DNA from: Gemmatimonadota bacterium
Lineage (GTDB): Bacteria > Gemmatimonadota > Gemmatimonadetes > Gemmatimonadales > Gemmatimonadaceae
Assembly: GCA_016712265.1 (NCBI GenBank)
Contig: JADJRJ010000031.1
Span: 930,001 to 994,000 of the forward strand
Direction: 5' to 3'
Length of the DNA stretch: 64,000 nucleotides
The notes beneath the pieces were generated by a model. That model was not told the origin of the DNA, made no database searches, and saw nothing but the letters and a program-made list of their open reading frames with translations. The position numbers and the translations under genes are program-made. Position 1 is the first letter of the stretch; every line of letters starts with the position of its first letter. Shown here in pieces: positions 25,183 through 33,490 of the stretch.

Positions 25183-25190
25183 CGTTAGGC
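25183..25190 (+). repeat. Intergenic copy of the CGTTAGGC octamer
   Basis: The only copy of the window-wide octamer that lies outside a gene. It sits in the 60-base divergent promoter gap between imuA and the small membrane protein gene. Confidence 0.7.
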
Positions 25191-25217
25191 TGGAGGCGTC
25201 CGTCTTTCCGGCTCCCC

Positions 25218-25457
25218 ATGTCCGAACCCTATGTCGGCACCGTCCACGGTCCGGGTGCGCCCCCGCCGCCACCCCCTTCGCCTCCGCGCGGGATCTTCGT
25301 ACGCACCGGAAATGCCGCGCGCGCCGGGATCACGATGGGAAGCACCCTCGCCATGGTGATCTCCTGGAGCGTGCACAAATCCATTGTGTGGGCCGTGATT
25401 CATGGAGTGTTCTCCTGGTTGTATGTCGCCTACTATGCGCTGACCCGGCCGACGTGA
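25218..25457 (+). CDS. Small single-span membrane protein of unknown function
   Basis: 79 residues from ATG 25218. A Pro-rich head (GAPPPPPPSPPRG) is followed by a hydrophobic region with polar and aromatic positions: GSTLAMVISWSVHKSIVWAV, then IHGVFSWLYVAYYAL. Similar small proteins with the S-x(5)-W-x(2)-HG-x(3)-W-YV pattern recur in environmental bacteria to my recollection, but I know of no function. It is transcribed away from imuA across 60 bases and converges on the radical SAM gene. Codon use matches its neighbours, so it is likely a real gene. Confidence 0.65.
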   Translation: MSEPYVGTVHGPGAPPPPPPSPPRGIFVRTGNAARAGITMGSTLAMVISWSVHKSIVWAVIHGVFSWLYVAYYALTRPT

Positions 25458-25501
25458 CGTGTGGGACACCGCGGGCTCCGTCGGCGGCGTTCCCTTGGCC
25501 G

Positions 25502-26617
25502 TCAGCTCGCCGTCAGGAGCTCCAGCTGTGCGACGTCCGGTGAGGGCGTGGGGGCCGGTGTCGCGTCATCCCCCATCCAGGCTGTGCCGGCACGTGGCTC
25601 GAAGGCCCGTTCGTCCGGTGTGCCGTATTGCAGCCCGACCTCGGCGCACAGCTGCTTCATGAAGCGACGCAGGCCGTCACGGTAGCCTGGGGTCATCTCG
25701 TGGCTGTGGGCGTAGGCGTCTGCATAACGAGTGACGAGGTGCGGGAACTCCGTGGCCAGGAACGGCAGGTACCGCGCGCGGGCCGTCGCCCGCAACCGCA
25801 GCGGGCTGGGGTTCACGTGGGTCCCGCCCTCTGCCGCAATGCGCCGAACCAGTGCCGCCAACGCGTCGGGGCGGTCCGTCACCCCGGGGAGCACTGGCAT
25901 GATGTTGACTCCCGCTTCGATCCCCGCCGCGCTCAGGCGCCGCAACGCCCGGAGCCGGGACTCCGGCGTGGGCGCGCGTGGCTCGATCCGTCGCGCCAAC
26001 TCCCGGTCCAACGTGATCAGGGACAGGTGCACCGTCAGCGTCGAGCGCTGGGCGATGCGCACCAGGAGGTCCATGTCGCGCGTGATCAGCGGCGACTTCG
26101 TGATGATCACCAGCTTGAGACCTTTAGCCTCAGCCAGCACCTCGAGCACGCCTCGCGTCACGCGAAAGAGGCGCTCCGCCGGTTGGTACGGGTCGGTCGC
26201 CGTGCCCAGCACGATCGTCTCGCCCCGCTGCACGGCGCCGGCCGCGGAGCTCCGGTCCCGCAACGTGCGGCGCAGGACCTCCGCCGCGTTGCGCTTCACG
26301 AAGATCCGCCGCTCAAAGGCCAGCCAGGGAGGCAATACCTCAGCTCCGTCCCCGTCTCCCTCCCCCTCGACACCCTCCGTCGCGAGGGTGCCCCGCTCCA
26401 TGACAAACCGATGCGCGTACCGCGCATAGCAGTAGGCACACCCAAAGGCACACCCGACATACGGGTTGATGGACCAGAACGGCATCCCCGTACTGTCCGG
26501 ACTGTTCAGGAGAGTTCGCGCCTGACTGCCGTAATACCGGATGTCCTTTTGCTCCCCCACCAGGGGATGCTGGGAGGACGTCGCCTGTGCGTCCCCCAAT
26601 GGCATGGCCTGCTGCAT
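25502..26617 (-). CDS. Radical SAM protein of the PA0069/Rv2578c (SplB-like) group
   Basis: 371 residues. After INPYVGCAFGCAYCYARYAHRF comes the cluster motif C-x3-C-x2-C (about residues 56-63), then FVKRNAAEVLRR, and GTATDPYQPAERLFRVTRGVLEVL. The middle has IITKSPLITRDMDLL and HLSLITLDRELARRIEPRAP, both conserved in this group. These proteins resemble spore photoproduct lyase; their substrate has not been established to my knowledge. A good sigma-70-like promoter lies 48 bases upstream. It is transcribed divergently from the amidohydrolase across 257 bases and converges with the small membrane protein. Confidence 0.85.
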   Translation of the reverse strand: MQQAMPLGDAQATSSQHPLVGEQKDIRYYGSQARTLLNSPDSTGMPFWSINPYVGCAFGCAYCYARYAHRFVMERGTLATEGVEGEGDGDGAEVLPPWLAFERRIFVKRNAAEVLRRTLRDRSSAAGAVQRGETIVLGTATDPYQPAERLFRVTRGVLEVLAEAKGLKLVIITKSPLITRDMDLLVRIAQRSTLTVHLSLITLDRELARRIEPRAPTPESRLRALRRLSAAGIEAGVNIMPVLPGVTDRPDALAALVRRIAAEGGTHVNPSPLRLRATARARYLPFLATEFPHLVTRYADAYAHSHEMTPGYRDGLRRFMKQLCAEVGLQYGTPDERAFEPRAGTAWMGDDATPAPTPSPDVAQLELLTAS

Positions 26618-26664
26618 CTCGGTCTCCGCGTTGTCCCCCGCGCGACGGGCAGCGAGGGACGCCT

Positions 26665-26692
26665 ATAATACCGAACAAAACCCGAAGATCAA
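26665..26692 (-). promoter_or_regulatory. Sigma-70-like promoter for the radical SAM gene
   Basis: On the minus strand TTGATC (26692-26687) and TATTAT (26670-26665) are 16 bases apart, and the start codon follows about 48 bases downstream. It lies in an A+T-richer patch, unusual for this window. A perfect TATAAT at 26664 on the plus strand has no -35 partner. Confidence 0.5.
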
Positions 26693-26874
26693 GACGCCGG
26701 AGGAGACCGGTCCCAACCCGGTACCGGGTCGCCAGGTCTCAGGATGGCAGGTCAAAATGACGCGCCGTGCTGCTACCAGCCCCGGCGATCAACGCCATCG
26801 CGCCACCATCATGAGAGTCCCACGTCGGCCGATGGGTCCGGCAGGTACATTCGAGCGACCACACCACGCCTCCA

Positions 26875-28296
26875 ATGCGCCTCGTCAGATCCAGCATGCG
26901 ATGGGCGGCCTTGCTCGGTGCCGCCGTCCTCCCGGCACAAGGCCGGCTCCCCGTCACGGCCTCCCTTCGCCCGTACGTCAGTGTCGATGCTCCGGTGGTC
27001 GCCCTGACCCACGTGCGGCTGATCGACGGCACGGGCGCGGCCCCGCGCGAGGACCAGACCATCCTCCTGAAGGATGGGGTGATCTTCGGGATCGGCCCAA
27101 CGGGCCGCCTGGCACCACCCGCTGATGCCCAGGTGCTCGACCTTGCCGGGCACACGGTCATCCCCGGCCTGGTCGGGTTGCACGAGCATACGTACTTCCG
27201 CCAGACCACGCGCACGACCCAAATGACGATGAGCGGGCCGCTGGCCTACCTCGCCAATGGCGTCACGACGATCCGCACGGCCGGCTCCATGTTCCCGTAC
27301 CAGGAGCTGAACATGAAGCAGGCGGTGGAATCGGGGAACCTGCCCGGGCCGCGCATGCACATCACCGGCCCCTACCTGAATGGTGCCGCCGGACCAGAAT
27401 CCATGAACCGGGGGCTGCGCACGCCGGACGAGGCCCGCCGCGTGGTGGCCTACTGGGCCGAGGAGGGCGCCACCTGGCTCAAGCTGCAGGGGAACCTCAC
27501 ACGGGCCATCGCCGGCGCCATCGTGGACGAGGCCCATCGGCATGGCATGAAGGTCACCGGGCACCTCTGCTCCCTCAGCTTCGCCGATGCGGCCGCGTTA
27601 GGCTTCGACGCCGTGGAGCACGGTTTCATCACCAATAGCGCCTATGTGCCGGGCAAGCGTCCCGACACCTGTCCCGCGGAGAACATGCGGATCCAGGCGG
27701 ACGTGGATGTCGCGAGCCCGGCGGTCCAGGCCTCCATCAAGGAGCTTGCCGACAAGAAGGTCGCCGTCACGTCCACCCTGGCCGTCTACGAGACGTTCAC
27801 CCCGGGCCGCTTCAAGCTCCACCCGCGCGCCATGGAGTTGCTCGCCCCCGACACGCGGGCCGAGGTGGAGGCCGAATACGCCGCCCTCGGAACGCAGGGA
27901 CTGGTCGTGCCGGAGCGGCTCATCCGCAAGATGATGGCGTGGGAACGGGACTTTGTCCGGGCCGGTGGGCTCCTGGGGGCCGGCGTCGACCCCTGGGGCA
28001 GCGGGATGCTTCCGGGCTTTGGTGACCTGCGCAACTACGAGATGCTGGTCGAGGCCGGCTTCAGCCCCGGGGAGGCGATCCAGGTGATGACCCTCAACGG
28101 CGCCCGCATCCTCGGCGAGCAGGCCACGCGCGGCAGTATCGAGTTGGGGAAGGTGGCCGACCTGGCGGTGATCCGCGGCAACCCGGTCGCGACTCCCGCC
28201 GCGATCTACGACGTGGTGACGGTCTTTCGCAGTGGGACCGGGTTTGATTCGGCCAAAATGCTGGCGGCCGCGAAGGGCCTGGTGGGGATCCGATGA
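26875..28296 (+). CDS. Exported metal-dependent amidohydrolase
   Basis: 473 residues. The first ~22 (MRLVRSSMRWAALLGAAVLP) look like a signal peptide. The amidohydrolase-1 beta sandwich follows (VVALTHVRLIDGTGAAPRED). The metal site is readable: GLVGLHEHTYFR (HxH), TWLKLQGNL (carbamylated Lys), KVTGHLCS (His), AVEHGFI (His) and GAGVDPWG (Asp). The C terminus has LTLNGARILG-like MTLNGARILG and IELGKVADLAVIRGNP. Substrates of this group include cyclic amides and acyl-amino acids or dipeptides (Xaa-Pro-type); none is indicated here. Its stop overlaps the amidase start (ATGA), so the two are probably translated together. Confidence 0.85.
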   Translation: MRLVRSSMRWAALLGAAVLPAQGRLPVTASLRPYVSVDAPVVALTHVRLIDGTGAAPREDQTILLKDGVIFGIGPTGRLAPPADAQVLDLAGHTVIPGLVGLHEHTYFRQTTRTTQMTMSGPLAYLANGVTTIRTAGSMFPYQELNMKQAVESGNLPGPRMHITGPYLNGAAGPESMNRGLRTPDEARRVVAYWAEEGATWLKLQGNLTRAIAGAIVDEAHRHGMKVTGHLCSLSFADAAALGFDAVEHGFITNSAYVPGKRPDTCPAENMRIQADVDVASPAVQASIKELADKKVAVTSTLAVYETFTPGRFKLHPRAMELLAPDTRAEVEAEYAALGTQGLVVPERLIRKMMAWERDFVRAGGLLGAGVDPWGSGMLPGFGDLRNYEMLVEAGFSPGEAIQVMTLNGARILGEQATRGSIELGKVADLAVIRGNPVATPAAIYDVVTVFRSGTGFDSAKMLAAAKGLVGIR

Positions 28297-29684
28297 CGCG
28301 GTCGGCCGGTGAGGTGGCGCGCGACATCGCCCGCGGGCACACCACGGCCTGCGAGGTCGTGACGGCCTCGCTCGAGGCGATCGAGCGGACGCAGCCCCAT
28401 CTCAATGCGTTCATCACCGTCATGCGTGAGAGCGCCCTGGCCGCCGCCGGGGCCATCGATCGACGCCGCGCAAAGCGTGAGCCCCTCGGTCCGCTGGCCG
28501 GCGTTCCCCTCGCGGTGAAGGACCTGATCTTCACGCGCGATGCGCTGACCACCGGCGGCTCCCGGATCTACGGCGACGGATTGCCAGCGCAGGCCGATGC
28601 CCCGGTCGTGCGTCGCTTACGGCGGGCAGGGTGCGTCGTGGTCGGCAAGGCGAACCTGCATGAGGTCGCGTTAGGCGTCACGAACGTCAACGAGCACTTC
28701 GGCCCGGCCCGTAACCCGTGGAATACCGACCGGGTCTCCGGGGGCTCCTCCGGGGGGTCGGCCGTCGCCGTGGCGGCGGACCTCTGTCCGCTGGCGGTCG
28801 GGACCGACACGCGCGGCTCCATCCGGATCCCGGCCGCCGCCTGCGGGATCACCGGGTTCAAGCCGTCGTATGGCCTCGTGTCCGTTGAGGGGGTGATTCC
28901 CCTCGCCCATTCCCTCGACCATGTGGGTCCGATGGCCCGTGGGGTGGACGATGCTGCCCTCATGCTCGCGGCGATGCTTCCACCGGGGAGGGGGGCGGCC
29001 TTGTTGAAGGGATCGCGCGCGCCAGTGAAACGGCTCGTGATTGGAGTGTCCGAATACCACATGCGCGACCTTGATGGGCCGGTGGCGCGTGCCCTGGAGT
29101 CGGCCCTGAAGGCGCTACGACCGCTGGTGCGTGACCTGCGGGAGGTCCGGATACCAGAGCTCGATGGGGTGCAGGACGCGTCCACGGTCCTGGCGAGCAG
29201 TGAGGCGGTGGCATTCCACGATGAGTACCTGCGCAACCGACCGGATGGCTACGGTCCCCAGGTGCGCCAGCGCATGGAAGCCGGGTACGCGCGGACCGCC
29301 GTGGAGTACCTTCGCGCGCAGGAGAAGCGGTCCATGGTTCAGGCGGCCTTCGCCGCGGCCTTTGCATCGGTGGACCTTCTGGTGGGGGCGACCCTTCCGG
29401 TGGTCCCGCCGCCGATCGATGCCCCGGCCATGGTCCGGATCAACGGTCGCGAGTTGACGACCGTCGAGGCGTTCACGCGCTGCAACGGGCCGCAGAACGT
29501 GGCGGGGATCCCCGCGCTCAGCGTGCCCGCGGGAATCGCGGGCGGGCTTCCGGTCGGCCTCCAGGTGTTTGGTCCGATGGGTGCCGACGCCCAGGTCCTG
29601 GCCCTTGGCCGCGCCTGGCAGCGGCACACCGACTGGCACGAACGGCGCCCGCGGGGGCCAGCGAGCCGGCGGGCGGGACCGTAG
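28293..29684 (+). CDS. Amidase-signature family amidase
   Basis: 463 residues, no signal peptide. The Ser-cisSer-Lys triad is intact: Lys in VPLAVKDLIF (about residue 75), cis-Ser in SGGSSGGSAVAVAA (about 150) and the nucleophile in GTDTRGSIRIPA (about 174). The third motif usually reads GTDTGGS; here an Arg replaces one Gly, as in a subset of amidases. GITGFKPSYGLVS follows. It hydrolyses a carboxamide bond, and the tight coupling to an exported amidohydrolase suggests two steps of one amide-scavenging route. It is not GatA: no gatB or gatC is near. Confidence 0.85.
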   Translation: MTRSAGEVARDIARGHTTACEVVTASLEAIERTQPHLNAFITVMRESALAAAGAIDRRRAKREPLGPLAGVPLAVKDLIFTRDALTTGGSRIYGDGLPAQADAPVVRRLRRAGCVVVGKANLHEVALGVTNVNEHFGPARNPWNTDRVSGGSSGGSAVAVAADLCPLAVGTDTRGSIRIPAAACGITGFKPSYGLVSVEGVIPLAHSLDHVGPMARGVDDAALMLAAMLPPGRGAALLKGSRAPVKRLVIGVSEYHMRDLDGPVARALESALKALRPLVRDLREVRIPELDGVQDASTVLASSEAVAFHDEYLRNRPDGYGPQVRQRMEAGYARTAVEYLRAQEKRSMVQAAFAAAFASVDLLVGATLPVVPPPIDAPAMVRINGRELTTVEAFTRCNGPQNVAGIPALSVPAGIAGGLPVGLQVFGPMGADAQVLALGRAWQRHTDWHERRPRGPASRRAGP

Positions 29685-29715
29685 TATTGTGTATCGCACC
29701 AGCCTCCACGATACC

Positions 29716-30009
29716 ATGGCCGTCGCACCGCTCTCGGATATCGAGATCCACCGTGAACTGGGCTCCCTGCCCGGGTGGTCGCGTCGCGGGAATTCGCTGG
29801 TGAAGGTCTTTGCGTTTCCCGACTTCATGGCCGGGATCGCCTGGGTGCGCCAGGTAGCCGAGGCTGCGGAATCCCGCGATCACCACCCAGACCTTGATAT
29901 TCGGTATACGAAAATCACCGTGACGCTGTCCACGCACTCGGCGGGAGGCATCACGGTGAAGGATTTCGAGCTGGCGCGCGCGATCGACGTGCTGCCGGTG
30001 GGGCGTTAG
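29716..30009 (+). CDS. Pterin-4a-carbinolamine dehydratase
   Basis: 97 residues from ATG 29716. The family signature is complete: AESRDHHPDLDIRYTKITVT, with the two catalytic histidines and the later conserved aromatic, then LSTHSAGGITVKDFELA. The enzyme dehydrates 4a-hydroxytetrahydrobiopterin. No aromatic amino acid hydroxylase is in the window, so its partner pathway is unclear; in many bacteria it instead helps molybdopterin or pterin recycling. It ends in a four-base convergent overlap with the Bax-inhibitor gene. Confidence 0.85.
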   Translation: MAVAPLSDIEIHRELGSLPGWSRRGNSLVKVFAFPDFMAGIAWVRQVAEAAESRDHHPDLDIRYTKITVTLSTHSAGGITVKDFELARAIDVLPVGR

Positions 30010-30689
30010 TCGCGGCTGCGACCTCCGAGGAGGTGCAGGATCGCGAGGAACATGTTGAGCAGGTCCAGGTAGATGTTGACCGCTGCGGCCACGTAGTCAT
30101 CCGGACCGTAGAGGTTGCGGATGCGCCAGGTATCAAACACCAGGAGCCCGCCAAACACCATGACGGTGGCGCCGGAGATCCACAGCGACGCCGTTTCGTT
30201 CTGGAAGAACAGGTTGAGGAGTGAGGTCGCAATCAGGACCCACACGCCGATCATGAAGAATGACCCCCACGCACTGAAGTCGCGCCGCGACAGCCAGGCG
30301 TAGACGGTGAGCGCCCCGAACGTGGATCCGGTGAGGATGCCGGCCTGGCCGATGAGGGCCGGGTTGGTCTTTGAGTAGAGGTAGACGATCGGGGAGATCG
30401 CGATTCCCTCGACAAACGTGAAAAGGAAGACCAGCCCGAGGTTGGCCGGGAACGCGTTCCGCATCTTCATGGCGATGAAGAGCGGTGCGAGCGTACACAG
30501 CATGGTGATGATCGGATGCCGGATCACGGCTTCCATGATCCGCGGCTGCCCCATCGCGAACCAGACACCCGCCATCGTGACGAGCACGCTCGCGAAGACC
30601 AGCGTGTAGGTCCGTCGCACGAGCGTGGCGCGCTCGGCGCCGGTGCGGACGACAATCGGGGGATTGAGCGGGCGGTACGAGACGCCCAT
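30006..30689 (-). CDS. Bax inhibitor-1 (YccA/TMBIM) family membrane protein
   Basis: 227 residues from the ATG giving MGVSYRPLNPPIVVRTGAER; a longer frame to 30818 lacks support. Seven hydrophobic segments follow, with GLVFLFTFVEGIAISPIVYL in helix 3-4, LTGSTFGALTVYAW in helix 4-5 and a late FDTWRIRNLYGPDDYVAAAVN. The family's conserved C-terminal Asp residues (FDT and the YGPDDY loop) are present. These proteins are calcium leak channels or partners of the FtsH protease. The upstream gap contains a GCTCGTGC-type repeat hairpin. Confidence 0.85.
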   Translation of the reverse strand: MGVSYRPLNPPIVVRTGAERATLVRRTYTLVFASVLVTMAGVWFAMGQPRIMEAVIRHPIITMLCTLAPLFIAMKMRNAFPANLGLVFLFTFVEGIAISPIVYLYSKTNPALIGQAGILTGSTFGALTVYAWLSRRDFSAWGSFFMIGVWVLIATSLLNLFFQNETASLWISGATVMVFGGLLVFDTWRIRNLYGPDDYVAAAVNIYLDLLNMFLAILHLLGGRSRD

Positions 30690-30793
30690 GGGAGGACTCC
30701 GGGAGAGAGGCGTCCGAAAGGTAGGGGGCTCTGCGGTCGGCCCGGTAGTGCCCGTGGGTGAAAGCGTCGACGGGAGGAGACAACTGATGCAGT

Positions 30794-30858
30794 ACGAGCA
30801 GCACGACTGGGGCAGCACGCGTCCCGTGCTGCTCGTGCTGCTCGTGCTTCGCTGTGGC
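30794..30858. repeat. GTGCTGCTCGTGC repeat with inverted copy
   Basis: ACGAGCAGCACG (30794-30805) is exactly complementary to CGTGCTGCTCGT (30825-30836), and the right arm continues as a direct repetition GCTGCTCGTGCTTCGC. It lies between two minus-strand genes and may end the DUF4097 transcript. A related tract (GTGCTCCTCGTGCTTCGCC) is inside dnaE2 at about 20780. Confidence 0.55.
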
Positions 30859-30871
30859 TCCTGAGCTGTCC

Positions 30872-31663
30872 CTACTGTTTCCGAAGCTCCACGCTTCCGT
30901 TCACAGTCGAAAAACTGATGCGTCGTCCGCCGTCTCCAACCTTGGCGCGCAGGTGACGCGGGTTGATCCGGCCACTGAGCGTCATGGGGAAGTCGGACTC
31001 CACGCGCCCGTTAACGGTGCGCATGTCGAGATCCGCGTCGAGGCCTCCGGGCACCCACACCTCGATCGATCCGTTGACCGTACTAAAGTCCAGGTTGCCG
31101 CGGCCCAGGTCAGCCATCTTCACGGTGATATCTCCATTGACCGTGGATGCCTTCACGGGGCCGCCTGACGAGGTGGCGTCGATGGACCCATTCACCGTGT
31201 TCGCCTCGACCTCGGCGCTGGCACCGCGGATGTCGAGTCCGCCATTCACGGTGCTGGTGACAAGCTTCACGCCTTCGGGCAGCTGCACGACAAACTCGAC
31301 CGAGGTGTCATTGTTGCGGTCGCGCTCACTCCGGCTGCTGTTGCGCGTGCGATACCCTTCCTCGTCGCACCGGGTGTTTTCGTTCCAGGTGGCGCAGATG
31401 ATGACGTCGTCTCCCGACTTCTTCATCTCGATGCGGACGTTGTCCGGGTTGCCGCGTCGCCAGCGCTTGGTCCCGACGACCTCGACGCGGCTCCCTGAGC
31501 CGCGCTCCACGCGGATGGAGCCGTTGAGGTTGCGGACGTAGAGCCAGCGGCCCGCCGGAACGTTGCCTTCCCAGGTAAACGCGCGGTCACTGCGGCGTTC
31601 CTGCGCGCCGGCCGTTGCGGCGAGGAGGGCGCCAGCCACCAGGGTTCTCAGGGTCGTGGTCAT
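30872..31663 (-). CDS. Secreted DUF4097 protein with repeated VNG strands
   Basis: 263 residues with signal peptide MTTTLRTLVAGALLAATAGA. A first beta domain (WLYVRNLNGSIRVERGSGSR) contains one CATWNENTRC cysteine pair. The second half is a run of short beta repeats each containing TVNG: VTSTVNGGLDIRG, EANTVNGSIDATS, KASTVNGDITVKM, DFSTVNGSIEVWV, DMRTVNGRVESDF, and FSTVNGSVELRKQ at the end. This is the DUF4097 right-handed solenoid pattern. The function is unknown. It is the last gene of a leftward block behind an ECF sigma factor and its anti-sigma, five bases after a paralogue, and may be a cell-surface target or sensor of that system. Confidence 0.8.
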   Translation of the reverse strand: MTTTLRTLVAGALLAATAGAQERRSDRAFTWEGNVPAGRWLYVRNLNGSIRVERGSGSRVEVVGTKRWRRGNPDNVRIEMKKSGDDVIICATWNENTRCDEEGYRTRNSSRSERDRNNDTSVEFVVQLPEGVKLVTSTVNGGLDIRGASAEVEANTVNGSIDATSSGGPVKASTVNGDITVKMADLGRGNLDFSTVNGSIEVWVPGGLDADLDMRTVNGRVESDFPMTLSGRINPRHLRAKVGDGGRRISFSTVNGSVELRKQ

Positions 31664-31668
31664 GGGAC

Positions 31669-32748
31669 TCAGCGTTTGCGGATCTCGACGTTCCCCGTGA
31701 ACGTCTCGGCAATGATGCGAGGGCCGCCGGTGCCAACGGCAAACTCGAAGCGGCGGGGCCGGCGGTTGAGGCTGCGTTCGCCGGGGAGCAGCGTGATGGG
31801 GAAGTCGGAATCGATCTCCCCGCTGAACGTCTCGATGGCAAACCGTGCGCTGCTGGCCGATGGGATGGTGAGCGCAATGGTGCCGGAGTGCGAGTGGAAC
31901 TCGTACCGGCCATCCGCCTCGATGTCGCCCGTGTAGGACACGTCGCCACTCGTGGTGGAGAGCTCCACGTCGCGTCCACGCCCACGTTCGACGACCACGT
32001 CACCGCTGGTGGATTCGGCCTTGAGGTCGCCCTCGAGGTCCGCGACCTCGATCGATCCGCTGGCGGTCGCGGCCTCCACGCGTCCCTTGACGCGGCGGAT
32101 GATCACGTCCCCGGAGATCGAGCCCACGTCCACGCGCGCCGCGGCGTCATCGATGAGCACATCACCGCTCATCGAGCTGGCTTCCACCTCACCCCCGGCG
32201 CCACGGACCTCGATGTCGCCCGAGCTGCTGCGCACGAGCACCCGTGCACCGCGTGGAACGGTGACTTCGTACGTGATCGTCCGGTGATCGCGATTCGAGC
32301 CACCGGCATGTTGCTCCAGCGTGAGGCGACTGGCCGTGAGGTCGAGGTCGAAGCGCCCCCGTTCCGACTCGGCGCGCACGCGGGCCTCCTTGCGATCCCA
32401 GCCCGTCACGATGATGTCGCGGGACATCACCGAGAGGTCCACCACCCCGGTCGCGCTGAACGCGAACGTGGTGTCGATGCGACTCAACTGTCCCTCGCCG
32501 TCGGCATCGTCGTTGCGCTCCCATCGCGCGCGTGCGGCGCGTTCGCGGCGGTTCTTGTCGTCGAACTCCCGCTCGACACGCCGCGCGACTTCGTTGGCTT
32601 TCCGTTCGACCTGCGCGGCGATCCGTTCGGCGGCCGCGGCGATCGAGGCGGCCCAGCGCTCGATGTTGCGGTCCGTCGACTGGGCGCCGGCTGCGCGGGT
32701 TGCCGCGAGCAGGGTGGCGGCCAGGAGAGTCAGGGAGCGGCGCGTCAT
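31669..32748 (-). CDS. Secreted DUF4097 protein, second copy
   Basis: 359 residues from the ATG giving MTRRSLTLLAATLLAATRAA, a signal peptide. After the signal comes a charged helix rich in Arg/Glu (AERIAAQVERKANEVARRVE), probably coiled-coil. A beta-solenoid follows with repeats ending SGD or SGS: RSSSGDIEVRG, SSMSGDVLIDD, GSISGDVIIRR, ATASGSIEVAD, ESTSGDVVVER, TTSGDVSYTG, HSHSGTIALT, TFSGEIDSDF, and a terminal TFTGNVEIRKR. It is a paralogue of the next gene, with SGD in place of VNG as the turn motif. It lies seven bases after the anti-sigma gene and probably belongs to the same operon. Confidence 0.8.
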   Translation of the reverse strand: MTRRSLTLLAATLLAATRAAGAQSTDRNIERWAASIAAAAERIAAQVERKANEVARRVEREFDDKNRRERAARARWERNDDADGEGQLSRIDTTFAFSATGVVDLSVMSRDIIVTGWDRKEARVRAESERGRFDLDLTASRLTLEQHAGGSNRDHRTITYEVTVPRGARVLVRSSSGDIEVRGAGGEVEASSMSGDVLIDDAAARVDVGSISGDVIIRRVKGRVEAATASGSIEVADLEGDLKAESTSGDVVVERGRGRDVELSTTSGDVSYTGDIEADGRYEFHSHSGTIALTIPSASSARFAIETFSGEIDSDFPITLLPGERSLNRRPRRFEFAVGTGGPRIIAETFTGNVEIRKR

Positions 32749-32755
32749 GGGCGGG

Positions 32756-33490
32756 TCAGGTGCTGCTGGCGAGCAGGGCGGCCTTGCGGAGCAGGCCAAG
32801 CTTGCGTTCCAGCGACTTATTTAGTTGCGACTCCAAAAAGCGGGATGCAGGATCATTTTCCAGGGCCGCCTTGGCCTCGACAATCGCCTGGTCGATCGTG
32901 GCGATGCTGCTCTGGATGATTGCGACAGTCGCGGGGTCGAGATCGTTTGCGCGGGCGGCGACGAGCGCCTGCAGCCGCGTAATCTCGTCCGCGTAGGTCA
33001 CGCGCGCCGAAGGGCGTGTGGCCTGTGGGTTCGCAGCGACCGGCGTGATGACTGGCGTCGGGGCCGGGGTCGTCAGGGCGGCGGCCGGCGTGGCGGTGTC
33101 CAGGGGCGCAGCCGACGCGGCCACGACCCGGGTCTCCACCGGGGCGGTGCGACGCGCCACCTGCCAGGTGGAGAGCGCCGTGACCGCCACCAACCCGGCG
33201 GCGACCGCCCCGAGCTGCCAGCGGGGCCGTGCGGGACGCACTGGCAAGGCCACGACCGGCGCCGCAATGCGCGCCTCGATCCCGGCCCACAAGTCCCGTG
33301 AGGGAGACAAAACGGGCAATGCAGCGGCGGCGTCCGCCAGTCGCTCCAGCTCGGCGACCACCGCGCGGCACGCGGCGCACGCGGCGAGGTGCAGCTCGGC
33401 GTCGGCGGTGGCCGAGACATCGAGCTCACCCTCGAGCCAGGTGGGCAGCTGGGCCTCGAACGCCTCGCATGACAAGTTGGGATGGGTCAT
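32756..33490 (-). CDS. Zinc-finger anti-sigma factor
   Basis: 244 residues. Cys8 and HLAACAAC (His34-x3-Cys38-x2-Cys41) form the anti-sigma zinc-binding site. A membrane segment (WQLGAVAAGLVAVTALSTW) lies near residues 91-110. A Thr/Ala/Pro-rich periplasmic linker and a C-terminal helical region (TRLQALVAARANDLDPATVA, continuing to LNKSLERKLGLLRK) follow. It should hold the preceding ECF sigma factor at the membrane. The start overlaps that sigma gene by four bases. The charged C-terminal helix may be the sensory part. Confidence 0.85.
   Translation of the reverse strand: MTHPNLSCEAFEAQLPTWLEGELDVSATADAELHLAACAACRAVVAELERLADAAAALPVLSPSRDLWAGIEARIAAPVVALPVRPARPRWQLGAVAAGLVAVTALSTWQVARRTAPVETRVVAASAAPLDTATPAAALTTPAPTPVITPVAANPQATRPSARVTYADEITRLQALVAARANDLDPATVAIIQSSIATIDQAIVEAKAALENDPASRFLESQLNKSLERKLGLLRKAALLASST

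Noticed and set aside
25158..25217. LexA box controlling the mutasome
   Set aside because: No CTGT-N8-ACAG or GAAC-N4-GTTC palindrome is present in the gap; other LexA motifs of this phylum are unknown to me.
26664..26669. Perfect TATAAT on the plus strand as amidohydrolase promoter
   Set aside because: No -35 hexamer at the right distance and about 200 bases from the start codon; the minus-strand reading has both hexamers.
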